A stretch of 64,000 bases of DNA from contig OX424567.1 of assembly GCA_949152475.1 (NCBI GenBank), positions 18,377,402-18,441,401 on the forward strand. Reading direction: 5' to 3'. The stretch is from Terebella lapidaria. Its lineage: Eukaryota; Annelida; Polychaeta; Terebellida; Terebellidae. Below are positions 34,201 through 44,705 of the stretch, piece by piece. The notes under the pieces were generated by a model that worked only from the letters and a program-made list of their open reading frames with translations, searched no databases and had not been told where the DNA came from. Every line of letters begins with the position of its first letter. The first letter of the stretch is position 1. The position numbers and the translations under genes are program-made.

Positions 34201-35602
34201 TAAGATGGACCATGAAGCTTTATTTGTAAATAAAACTGCTTCATTTGTCTCCTGCAGTGAGTAGTAGATCATGTAACATGTGTCACTGACTGTGATTTCA
34301 GATGCTGTGTTGATAAGAGTCTTATGTTCATCTCCGAGTACTCAATGGATAGTCCCAGCCTACAATGATGCCCAACACTTTGTGTATATCTTCTTCATCC
34401 TTCTGATTGCGTGTACAACTGACATCTTTCTGTGGATTTCTTATATGAACGCCTGTCATTTTTCTCGTAAATCTGCAGAATCATTGTTCTGTCATGGGTT
34501 GTGATTATCCAACGTTGTGCAGCGCCACGGTTGAGACAGATGCCAACTATACCCCCTGATTGATTAGAGTCCAGGTTGTTGTATGTTCGATGGTTTGGTA
34601 ACGACTGCTTGTTGGAAAACAAATTCCTAACATCGCCGAACATAGAATTCCCCTTTGTGCAGTCTGCATATTACTCTGTGGTGTCTCTCGGACAGAATAC
34701 CACTGGTCACTCTGGTGATTCTGGCAAACTACTGCTGGTACACTTGGTGACCGATTCTACCAAGTATCAATGGTATATCACTTAACCACATAAACATTTA
34801 TTAAACCACAAATGGTGAATTTTCTAAGATGCCTACATTTTGTATACAACCAGTAAATCATCATGGTCCAATTTTGGAATTTGTTTACTTGTTTTGATGG
34901 GAAAAAGTTTACATCTCGACCTGATTATTGTATGATATGTTTGAAACGATGATTCGTATCATTTGACTTCAAAATAATTATTCTAGCAGAGTTATGTGAG
35001 AGTATAACTAGCTTTGTCAAATTTGAGAATATCATGCGATCACGGAGTTCACTAGGGAGTATTGTTAGGTTCATTTGATTACTAGCAGTAAACTTGGTTA
35101 AGACCTTTGAATGGTTTATTTTGGCAGTATGATATATAATCTGGGGTAATTTTAGTGAAGTTTTTGTAAAGATAAAATAGATTTGTGAGCTGGAACACCC
35201 ATTTTCGCAGGTCTCAGATTGTGAAGTCGAAGGCAATTTCGGACTTATTATTATGTGTTTTCATCTTATTATACAAAACTTACACCATGAACTGCTGTAG
35301 TTGGTATTTTTCTTGATTCGCCATGTAATTCCAGACATTTTGACACCAAAATGATAACTCTAGCTTCATTATTCACGATTCAACAGTCTCTTATGTGAAT
35401 TTCAAAACGAGAAAAATAACCGCGGCTTCGTCCGGATATAAAACTGTTAGAATTTTATGAAAAAAATTAAAATTTTGAATGTCATCCGGGCTAATATTGA
35501 CCAGTAAGGACCCTACTTTGACCCCAGCCTGGGTGACAGGCAGTAACATTCCATCCCCCCTATCGTAATTTCTAAGGCTCTTTATAGAAAACGTGCCTAG
35601 AC
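31211..35602 (-). mobile_element. 4.4-kb DNA transposon with long inverted repeats, TA target site
   Basis: Termini GACTAGGTAC and (reverse) GTCTAGGCAC are flanked by TA at 31209-31210 and 35603-35604. The inverted repeats run several hundred bases: 31211-31640 pairs with 34925-35602, sharing ggggggatggaatgttactg, ggcaggta-type spacers and aaataaaccattcaaagg. Decayed coding sequence lies on the minus strand at about 32746-34643. A related 2.6-kb copy is at 48687-51325, flanked by different DNA, which confirms the ends. Confidence 0.75.
32746..34643 (-). pseudogene. Decayed ORF of the TA-flanked transposon
   Basis: Minus-strand fragments in shifting frames with many stops. Readable blocks are NDRRSYKKSTERCQLYTQ (near 34430), LLHILGDYHEPVEDVPQSAV and VKNAPKTLGVQARYIFQLV (33899-33740), and CQVQTILQQECAKISS (near 33030). 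From memory these recall a protein seen repeatedly in aquatic animal genomes with the pattern DGMA...LK..P.TFGELA and an ISIKN-ER motif; no superfamily name can be given safely. The same blocks, more decayed, occur in the second copy. Confidence 0.5.
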
Positions 35603-35711
35603 TATATGGAAACTACAGTGGAACTTTTGACTGAAAAATATAGGCCGTACAAGAATAAACATGGGAATGAATTTGCGCCGGAAATATCCGGCGCTGTAGG
35701 CGCTGAAGAGG

Positions 35712-36155
35712 TTAAAGCTATAATCACTTTTAGAATTGACAAAATTTATTCATTCTGCGTTAGCTTTATTTTGTCCATAGAAAGAGAAATTATACAATAT
35801 TGGGTCTCAAAATGTGTATAACGTGCCTAAATTAAGTTGCCAAATCAACATTCAAATTCGGAACAGTCAATCTCGCATCAATTCTTTCCTCAAAGCGGCC
35901 CGCCCAGTCTTATGACGTCATTGGAATTTGTCTAGATACTGTGGCAACCGGCAACATAGACAGGCCGATCATTCTCTATCCACTGTTTTCATGGACGATT
36001 AACGGCAATTTTCTAAGTATCTGTTGTCGAACCGTGCATATTTCCTATATATTCCCGACTATCTTGATATGTACTTTCAAGTTTGCGTGACAAAGACAAT
36101 GCTAAATTTGGCTGGTTTCAAAATAGCTTCCAACTTGAAAATCCTGATAATAATG
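35712..36155 (-). repeat. Dispersed ~450-bp repeat, copy B (inverted)
   Basis: Reverse complement of 18178-18626. It starts exactly at the TTAA shared with the right end of the piggyBac-like element. It includes caagtttgcgtgacaaag and gagaatgatcggcctgtcta (as reverse complement). Confidence 0.6.
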
Positions 36156-36269
36156 GCTGGAAAACGGCGTCTGTGAACACGGCAAATTATAATAAATAAA
36201 TAAAAAAGTTTTAATCTTCTATAATTCTTTGATATCTATCTGGTGTACATTGTAGGTCAAGAAGGTGTT

Positions 36270-36480
36270 CCTCCAACCGCCCTCCAACGCTTAGTGCACT
36301 CGGTTGTGTTTATAAACATAGCGGTGCAGGCTTATTATATTGCTGAACATGTAGTAATCGCCAGACCGTAACAGACTAGGTCTGCGGCCAGGTAATGTAC
36401 TCCAGCACATTCACCAGACCGTTAAACCGTCCGCCCACGCATAGTGTACTCGGGTCTTATTTACAAACATAACGGTGCAG
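36270..36480 (+). repeat. Two leader repeats of ~152 bp period upstream of the LINE frame
   Basis: ccgccctccaacgcttagtg at about 36277 and ccgtccgcccacgcatagtg at about 36428 open two diverged copies, both ending acggtgcagg or gcggtgcagg. Tandem leader monomers act as promoters in some LINEs; here that is inference. Confidence 0.5.
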
Positions 36481-37272
36481 GTATATGTACTAAGATAGCC
36501 AATAATGCTGTGATTTCCTGACCTTCATTCATGTTTTACTTGTAGTTTCAATTTGTGATCTGTGTGCACGTGTACATCGTAAGTCAGAATGTGAATATTA
36601 ATCTGGATAGCCATGTTTCATCGGTGTGCACTGGATTATTATTATTATTACTTTTTTTTCAAGAATTATTTACCAAGTTTACTAAATACATGAATGCATG
36701 CAACCTACATGTAGCTGATTCAATAATACTATGAGTGTCGAGTGCTTTGATATACAACACATGTGCTTGGGTCTGTACCATGTATCATCATGCTATCGTT
36801 GCTTGATTTTCTGGAATTGCTGTATTATAACGTATGTGGAAACATTATCATGATTATTAAATGTTTATCATTACAGTTTAAACTACTGACTTTGACTTTG
36901 GAAAAAATGTGCATGCCAATGTCACAACCGTACTAAACATCCGTGAGTGTTACATGTGCGATTCACTAACGCCTCATAATACTGTGAATTTTTGTTGTGA
37001 ATTAAATAGATGAATAGCGGTAAAATACTATACAGCATTATCATCACCTATGTTAGACCAAACATGTTGTCAACAGTAGTTTATTATCACATATCACTGT
37101 AGCTACTATCACCTCTGTTTCATAGGGTTTTTTTTTTTTTTTTTTTACCTTTACCATAGCTTATCTTGTGTATTATTAACACCTGTGTATTGTACACTTG
37201 CGTATTATTATCACTTATTACTTTGACTAGTGTATCATTATTACCGGTATTACTGGCAGTCAACTGAAAGTA

Positions 37273-40164
37273 ATGCATTTGAACATACAATCATTGTCGT
37301 CAAAATTAATTTCTCTACAAAATGTTCTCAGTCGGTTGGAGGACCGTGATATTATGCTTGATTGTATTCTTTTGTGTGAAACATTCCTGCATGAAAATAA
37401 TGTGCAGCTGGCAAAAATTCCGGGATATAAACTAGTATCAAAGCATAGGGCAGATTTGAAACGCGGTGGGGTGGCTATATATATAAAAAATGATCTTACA
37501 TATAAAGAAAAAGATGACTTAAGTACCTTTATCGAAGGGCAATTCGAATCTATTTTCATAGAAATTGACATTATGAATTCCAAAACTATTGTCGGGGAAA
37601 TATATCGAATTCCCAATAGTGATCCCAATGTATCAATCAAACGTTATGAGGATATATTTTCAAAATTACATAATGTTAAAAATGTAGTTATTGGTACTGA
37701 TCAAAACTTCGATTTACTGAAGGTGAACACCCACAAACAAACCTCGGATCTACTCGACTCAGCTTTTACTAATGGATTAATCCCCACCATTACTAAACCT
37801 ACCCGTATTACACATACCTCAGCAACACTCATCGACAACATCTATGTTAAACATAACAATCAGCTTAAAGTGAACTCAGCCATACTTGTCAATGACATGT
37901 CAGACCATTTACCTGTATTTTGCTCTATTAAAACTACAACAAAAGTTAAGCATTCGAAGCCAACTGTACAATTTCAGCACAGAAAAATAAATGATACTCA
38001 AATCATGAATATAAAAAAATCTCTTGATGATATTAATTGGAATTTGGAACTAGATGATAAATCAACCGACGAAGCATGTGAATACTTTACAAAATTTCTG
38101 AATTCAGCAATTAATGTTCATGCTTCTCTCAAAACAGTAACTATTTCCAAGCGTAAGATTACTCGTGAACCTTGGATGACTCCTGCTTTGGCCAAATCCT
38201 CAAATAAATGTATTGCTCTTTATAAGCAATGTTTTGGTAAATCCAGAACAGACACTGCATATAAAAATTACTTAAAGTATAGAAACATCTATAACAAATT
38301 GAAATCGGATACCCGTAAACAGTATTATGCTAATCTGATGGATGATTTTAAGGGGGATATGAAAAAAACATGGGGGGTAATAAACAGTGCTCTTGGTAGG
38401 AATGATAGCAAAACCTCATCACCCCAGGTATTCAAAAACGATGGTATTGAAATAACCAATGACAGTATCATAGCTGAAGAGTTTTGTAAATACTTCACCA
38501 ACATTGGACCTAAATTTGCTAACGCTATAGATAACGCTAAAAATGACGCTACACAATACCTCAAACAAAATAAACAGCCTAACAAACACTCTTTTTTTCT
38601 AACGCCCACTGACGCGAATGAAATATTGGATATTTTGAACAAATGTAAACCAAAAACTAGCAAAGGTCACGACAATTTTTCAACCAAACTCCTAAAATGT
38701 TTGGGAACTTCTATATGCCTGCCCATCAGCATGATAATAAATAAATCTCTGGCCAACGGTGAAGTACCTGACTCACTAAAACTTGCCAAAGTGATCGCGA
38801 TCCATAAAGCTAAAGCTAAGGACAAATTTACAAATTACAGACCTATATCGTTGTTACCTTCTGTATCTAAATTGCTCGAAAAAGTTGTTCACAAGCGTCT
38901 CATGTTTTTCTGTGAACGTTTTGATTTATTATATAATAATCAATATGGATTCCGGCCAAATAGATGCACTGTGGATGCGGTTACCAAATTTATGGCTGAT
39001 ATCAATTCGTCCTTGAACAGTAATTACTCGACATTGTCAGTATTTCTTGATCTCTCTAAAGCCTTTGATACGATCGACCATAATATTTTATTACATAAAC
39101 GTCATTTCTATGGGATAAGGGGCATAGCTTATGACTGGTTCAAAAATTACCTAACTAATCGTCGCCAATATGTAGAATATAGGGGGACTCGGTCAACAAC
39201 TCAAGACATCATCTGCGGTGTGCCCCAAGGATCAGTCCTGGGACCATTGTTTTTCATATTGTATACTAACGATCTACCAGATACCTTAACCAATTCAAAT
39301 TCTATACTTTTTGCTGACGATACCACCTTATATATATCAGGTAACAACGCAAACCAACTTTACTCGAGTATGAATGGAGAACTAAATAATTTGACTGACT
39401 GGTTCAAGGCAAACAAGCTATCACTTAATATATCGAAAACTAAGTATATATTGTTTTCGAACAATCCAGGCGAAAATGAAACCACAACACTTAGTTTATC
39501 AGGTCAAAATATTGAATCGTGTCAGAGTTTAAAATTTCTTGGTATATATATTGACAGTAAATTGAAATGGGACTCGCATATCCAATATGTTTCAAATAAA
39601 ATATCCAACGGTCTGTTTGCCATCAATAAGGCAAAACAATTCTTACCCAAACAGAGCTTAATGAACATTTATTACACACTAATCTATCCACACCTTTCAT
39701 ATGGCATAACAATGTGGGGGGCAGCACACGGTATTTACATAAACAAAGTAATACGGCAACAAAAGAAAATAATTCGATCAATATCGGGAGCCTCGTATAA
39801 TGCTCATACTGAGCCGTTGTTTAAAGGCTTGGGGTTACTGAAATTACTGGATATTTATAATATGCAAGTGTCTAAATATGTACATTTGTTCATGATGAGA
39901 GCATTGCCTCCCAGTATGAATGATATTTTTGTTATTTCGAATGAAATTCACCATCATGTAACTAGACACAGCTCCCAAATGAAATTGGTTCCTTATAAAT
40001 ATAGCAGTGTTGCAACGGGGCAGAGTCTTATGAGAAAGGGACCTGAAATCTGGAACAATTTGTCTAGTGAATTATACTTGAACTCTGACCAGACACTACG
40101 TAGCAAAAAAGCTTTCTCCTCTGGTGTAAAGCGGCATCTCTTGCGGGGGTATAACGATCGCTGA
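37273..40164 (+). CDS. LINE ORF2: APE-type endonuclease and reverse transcriptase
   Basis: 963 codons, intact. The N-terminal APE endonuclease has MHLNIQSLSSKL, catalytic E36 in CETFL, D143/N145 in GTDQNFD (a variant of the usual GDFN), and the SDH triad at 210-212. The RT follows: FRPNRCTVDA, FLDLSKAFDTIDH, CGVPQGSVLGPL and the catalytic FADD at 680-683. The C-terminal part (KFLGIYIDSKLKWDSHI, YPHLSYGITMWG) is typical of CR1/L2/Jockey LINEs. No RNase H domain. The enzyme nicks target DNA and primes reverse transcription there. The start could be upstream, since the frame stays open before the ATG. Confidence 0.93.
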   Translation: MHLNIQSLSSKLISLQNVLSRLEDRDIMLDCILLCETFLHENNVQLAKIPGYKLVSKHRADLKRGGVAIYIKNDLTYKEKDDLSTFIEGQFESIFIEIDIMNSKTIVGEIYRIPNSDPNVSIKRYEDIFSKLHNVKNVVIGTDQNFDLLKVNTHKQTSDLLDSAFTNGLIPTITKPTRITHTSATLIDNIYVKHNNQLKVNSAILVNDMSDHLPVFCSIKTTTKVKHSKPTVQFQHRKINDTQIMNIKKSLDDINWNLELDDKSTDEACEYFTKFLNSAINVHASLKTVTISKRKITREPWMTPALAKSSNKCIALYKQCFGKSRTDTAYKNYLKYRNIYNKLKSDTRKQYYANLMDDFKGDMKKTWGVINSALGRNDSKTSSPQVFKNDGIEITNDSIIAEEFCKYFTNIGPKFANAIDNAKNDATQYLKQNKQPNKHSFFLTPTDANEILDILNKCKPKTSKGHDNFSTKLLKCLGTSICLPISMIINKSLANGEVPDSLKLAKVIAIHKAKAKDKFTNYRPISLLPSVSKLLEKVVHKRLMFFCERFDLLYNNQYGFRPNRCTVDAVTKFMADINSSLNSNYSTLSVFLDLSKAFDTIDHNILLHKRHFYGIRGIAYDWFKNYLTNRRQYVEYRGTRSTTQDIICGVPQGSVLGPLFFILYTNDLPDTLTNSNSILFADDTTLYISGNNANQLYSSMNGELNNLTDWFKANKLSLNISKTKYILFSNNPGENETTTLSLSGQNIESCQSLKFLGIYIDSKLKWDSHIQYVSNKISNGLFAINKAKQFLPKQSLMNIYYTLIYPHLSYGITMWGAAHGIYINKVIRQQKKIIRSISGASYNAHTEPLFKGLGLLKLLDIYNMQVSKYVHLFMMRALPPSMNDIFVISNEIHHHVTRHSSQMKLVPYKYSSVATGQSLMRKGPEIWNNLSSELYLNSDQTLRSKKAFSSGVKRHLLRGYNDR

Positions 40165-40620
40165 ATCGGAGTAGCGGCCCAGTTGGGCGATCGGTTGGGG
40201 GCGTCTGCATTGGGAAACTGGTCAACCTGAATCATCGTCATCCGGAATCACACTTATCTTCTGTATTCATGTAGTATGTTGCACATCATCATTCATCTGC
40301 TCTCTCTCTCTATCTCTCTCTCTTCCCATCTGATCATTCTGAACATTTTCTTTCGTCCACTATTATGTCAATCTGAGTTCCGTATGTATTTGTCTCGTCT
40401 TGTTTTGCAGTTTTTATTTCAATTAGAGTTGTGATGTGCCTAATTTATTTATGTTAGAACATCTTTAGAAATAATTGTTTTTTTTTCATTGCACTAAGTT
40501 AGGTTTACAGTCTTTGGACTCACACATCACATCTTGTGCTGCACAAATAATGTATATCGCTGTGATACTTACTGTATGTTTAATGTGAGCACGAAATAAA
40601 CTACTACTACTACTACTCTT

Positions 40621-41623
40621 GTGTGATTTTTTCATTATGTAGACTGGGAACCTCACAGCGCCAGGAGACTGTAAGCGTAATCAGAAGAAGGCGTGAATAT
40701 GAGTTGATACATTAATAGTTTACCTATAAATCTCTTACCTATAGGATTTACTCGTTGTGAATCTACTGAACTCAAACGTATCACCATATTCCCCCCTCAA
40801 CAGAAAACTGAAAAAAGCTATGTAAACAAAAAAATCATCAGGGCTCATCAGATGCTCGGTTTTGATGTGCAAATATGAAAATATACCTGTTTACTGGAAA
40901 TGGGCCACATAAAACTCTGCTCGGCAAGAAGTCAAATTCTGAACAAATACCAGAAATATTTGAGTCCATGATTCAGCACAACTATTATATATTTTATACA
41001 TTCTTTAAATAAGAGAAACAATATTGCCAGGACTGTATGTGGTGTGAGAAAGAAAAAAAATGCATGCATGGTGTCATTTCAAACGTCTTGACACATGTGT
41101 GCACATGAATATTGAAGCGAATTTCAAGTCTGATCTAAACATAGCTTTCAGATAGGCGACATGGTCCGTTGCCTTGTTTGATTTCTCTTCTTCAGAGTGG
41201 TATCTTGACATCAGCAATCCCGCACAAAATGTACAGAAGGTTGTTAGTGTCATATTTCAATATATTGTTCAATATTAGCATCGCGAGGTTCATTTGTGGT
41301 CGCCACTAATTGGTTACATGTAGCTTGATAGCAATTGAATTAATGAATGAATGAATCATTGAGTTGATAAAAATAATTTAACAGCGCATGTAATCAATTA
41401 TGTATAAATTTGTTTACAATATATCCGAGCAGTTATGCTTAGATAAAAAAATCCGTTGTTTTACACAGTTACATATTGTGAGACGCAACACATATATATA
41501 TATATATAAATTGGCCTATGTATATTACGTATATGAACAATTTGCATGAAACAGAAAATTGACGATAGTGCGATTAAGTGTGACGATAGTGTGATTAAAA
41601 AAAAGATCTTATTTGTGACTGGG
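40621..41623. other. Unannotated stretch between LINE and SINE
   Basis: AT-rich, with a TA microsatellite at about 41492-41508. No gene recognised. Confidence 0.35.
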
Positions 41624-41887
41624 TTGCCCGGTTAGCGCAGTTCGTATGTGGGCTGACTTCTCACCAACGCAGTCGGTATGGGCGCGGGTTCTATTCCCGG
41701 CCTCGCCAGCATGTGAGATGGTAGGTGGTCGTCAAATCGGGAAAGTGGGTTTTTACCAGGTTCTCTGGCTTCCTCCCAAGTTAATGACCACTTTTACACC
41801 GAGATCCGAGCCAACAAGAGATGGTATATAAACATATGCTTGTTCGTCAATTGTTGTGAAATGAATAAAGTTCATAATAAAGTTTAT
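41624..41887 (+). mobile_element. tRNA-derived SINE
   Basis: The head keeps pol III promoter boxes: box A TTAGCGCAGTT at about 41632 and box B GGTTCTATTCC at 41687-41697. A conserved-looking body (gtgggtttttaccaggttct) follows, then an AT-rich tail with aataaag motifs. SINEs are copied by LINE enzymes; the partner is unknown. The head does not fold as a working tRNA because the anticodon region is altered. Confidence 0.75.
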
Positions 41888-42734
41888 GTCAGAAGATCTA
41901 GATTCTTCTGATATTCATTTCCCTTGAATTGTGACGTTGATGTAGTATTCCTAGTCGAAAAAATCTAACATGTTCCAGTCTGCTTAATATAGTTTAAGTG
42001 AGGGATACACGTATTTCCTTTGTGATACTCTTTTCTGTATCCCGTATCTTTTTTGTGGTGTTTAATGTTGGCACATTATAGGTACATTGATTACGAAGAC
42101 TGTATAGCGATACATTTTCATCGAGTGAAGTGCGCAAATTAAAACAGAGTGACAAAAGTGCGAATTTTAAAATATAATCAATTATCTTTGAGCAACAGAT
42201 CCTTGTAGGTCGAAATACGATCTTGATTGACTAATAAAACTATTTTGTCATCTTATCCAGTCGGAGTGAATGGGATTTATTGGAAAACATCCATACATAT
42301 TAACAATAGGAACATTACAGACAATAAAGGCGCTATTTAATGATTTCAAACTTTTGACATCTACATCAGTTTGTTAAACTTTGACAAGACTTTGATTTGT
42401 TTAGTCTTTTTTGCAAACAAATACTGTTTACTATGCATACCGAGGTTTAGATCCTGATCCAGTTCCACAACTAGATTATTCATGGCTTTATTTCCAGTTG
42501 ACGTCGAGTTAATGAAAGACATACCATTTTATAACGTCTTTGCCAAAAATCAAAACGTGGAGTTTGTCGGGACTGGCCTCAATACGTTATTTCTGTTATC
42601 CATTCGATAACGATAGTGGCACTCATTATTAACAGAGTTCACATAATTGTTAATAATTGACTGAATGTTAACATCCGCTTAATTCTATGTGGTAAATTTT
42701 ATTTCAGAATATAATAATCGCTATTATATCTAAT
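41888..42734. other. Unannotated AT-rich stretch
   Basis: No coding or repeat signal recognised. Confidence 0.3.
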
Positions 42735-44070
42735 ATATATGAATGATATTTCACATTCAACAAGCGCAAATATACTTTCCTACGCTGATGATACCTCGTT
42801 GTTCATATCCCATTCTGAACTAAAAGTTTTATTTGAAACAGCAAACAAATTTGATAAGTTATCTCAATATTTCTGTGCAAATAATACATCGCTAAATTAG
42901 CGAAACTAAATTTATAGTGTTCAGAGCAGCCCCATCAAAAAAATGCAAATTTGATTGTTTAGATATTGTAATAAAAGGAATATCCTTGAGCCAAGTAGGG
43001 GAACATTTTGATGGAAGATGTACGAAATTTCTTGGTTTATACATTGATGAAACATTATTTTGGAAATATCATACAAACCATGGTAATAATAAAATTTCTA
43101 GGGCCTTATTCCAAATTAAACAAGTTAAGAAAGAACTACCAACAGAAAGTCTGGAAACATGCTACCATGCAATGATTCACCCACATTTAATATATGGAAT
43201 TATGACATGGGGAAATGCTACTCCTTCTGGTCTCAAAAAAAACACCAGTCCTACATAAACGGGCAATAAGAACTATCCATAATGCTCAATATAATTGTCA
43301 CAGAGAACCACTTTTTAAATATTCAAATATTTTAAAATTAATATATCAATATAAATATGAAGTAGTCATGTTTATGCATGACTACTTTTACGGAAAACTT
43401 CCTGTATCTTTTTCTAACCTGTATCAGTACAACTACGAAATTAAAAAAAACTGATATAACACGTCAAGCACATGAATTCCATATCAAACGTTGCAGTTCT
43501 GAGTTTTAAAAAAAAAACTACCATTATATAATTTTCCAGTGTTATGGAATGAAATAATACAGACGACAGAAAAATATTATTCTAAAAGTAAATTTAAAAA
43601 TAGTATCAAAAGATATATGATATGGTGTTATTTATTGACCATTACTTGCTCGAACCTTTGTTGTAAGTGTTGCTATTCGTGCATATATCATATTTATATA
43701 TCCTTTCGTAGTCTAATATCTGCCTGCACTTGGTCTGGATAATTTCACGGTATGACTTCATCGTCCACGATCTCCGCCGCTGTTTTCTACTTGGTCTGGC
43801 CGCGCAAGTCTGTGATGTGATATTAATCTGCTTATTTATTCCGCAATATGTCAGAATTAACTAATCTACATAGATGCTAATTATATTTAATTAAATTTAA
43901 TATGCTATCTCCAATGGGTACGAATGGAAGACAGCAACGGCTAATTTGTTATCCATGTTTTACGTAGTGCAAAAATTATATCTTGTGTGAAATCTATAAA
44001 ACGTATTTGAATTGTTATGTGGAAACAAAATAAATTATCTCTCTCTATATATATATATCTCTCTCTCTAA
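42735..44070 (+). pseudogene. 5'-truncated, decayed LINE fragment
   Basis: Begins within the reverse transcriptase (MNDISHSTSA, then YADDTSLFIS near 42782) and continues through CTKFLGLYIDETLFWKYHTN, HPHLIYGIMTWGNATPSG and REPLFKYSNILKL, but in several frames with stops. Same C-terminal pattern as the intact LINE at 37273-40164 yet clearly a different, older family. Its 3' end is near the (CT)/(TA) tract at 44040-44070. Confidence 0.75.
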
Positions 44071-44674
44071 CGGGCATCCATAGTCATATGACGTTTTGTG
44101 TTTTATAATTCTACAAAAGCAACACACATAGATGCATTCGCGATATACAGGTAAACATCCCATTTCAAATATTTTTTTTGTAATTTTTTATCACATTTTG
44201 TGGGCGACATGCGTAGCTTGTTCTCTCATATATATTTATTTTTAGAAGGAGGCTCACGCTTTTCGACATACGTTTTTTTCATCACCTCAAAGTATACATG
44301 TACACGTACGTATGTCGATGCTGTATCATTGTACAGCGTGATGGAGGCCAATTCATCGGATACAAACTGACTCACATGGCAGAATAATACCGGCATCCGT
44401 GTACGTATTGGCCAGTTAACTTACAAGATAAACCGGTAAATCGACAAACAAATTGCACATCTGAGCTTATATATACAACTATACTTTATTTTGAGAGAAA
44501 AAAAAATACTTTTTAAAAAAATACTATTGCTTGTGTGCTTTTTGTTGGTTTCCCCAGTACGTCAAGGACTGCATCACCTGCTTGCCAATAATTCGAGTAG
44601 TAAAGTGTGATGCATTCTCATGATATATTTTTTGCAAACATTAAATGTGGTTACTGTTATTTTTTTATTTCCAG

Positions 44675-44705
44675 GGAAGAATGTGGAGGTTTTTGATTCT
44701 TTCAA
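44675..44705 (+). CDS. Exon: start codon and first half of signal peptide
   Basis: Acceptor ttttttatttccag at 44661-44674 implies a non-coding exon upstream. GGAAGA, then ATG at 44681, encodes MWRFLILS; donor gtgagt at 44706. Coding part is 25 bp. Confidence 0.5.

Larger units (their letters stand above)
30648..35715. mobile_element. TTAA-flanked (piggyBac-like) element interrupted by another transposon
   Basis: TTAA at 30648-30651 and 35712-35715 borders inverted ends: TTAACCTCTTGACCGCC on the left and, reverse-complemented, TTAACCTCTTCAGCGCC on the right (15 of 17 match). TTAA targets with CC-start ends are typical of piggyBac-type elements. Near the right end gcgccggaaatatccggcgc (35676-35695) is a perfect 8-bp stem hairpin. 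Only about 560 bp on the left and 110 bp on the right belong to it; the rest is the nested transposon. Confidence 0.5.
36240..40620 (+). mobile_element. LINE retrotransposon, Jockey/CR1/L2 type
   Basis: Contains a ~1-kb leader, one long frame with endonuclease and reverse transcriptase (37273-40164), a 3' UTR with a (CT)n tract at about 40300-40325, and a (TAC)n tail at about 40597-40617. No ORF1 was found, so the copy may be 5' truncated or the family may lack one. The left boundary is approximate and no target duplication was identified. Confidence 0.8.

Noticed and set aside
41624..41710. A functional tRNA gene
   Set aside because: Promoter boxes are present but the anticodon arm does not fold properly, and the sequence continues into a SINE body and tail.
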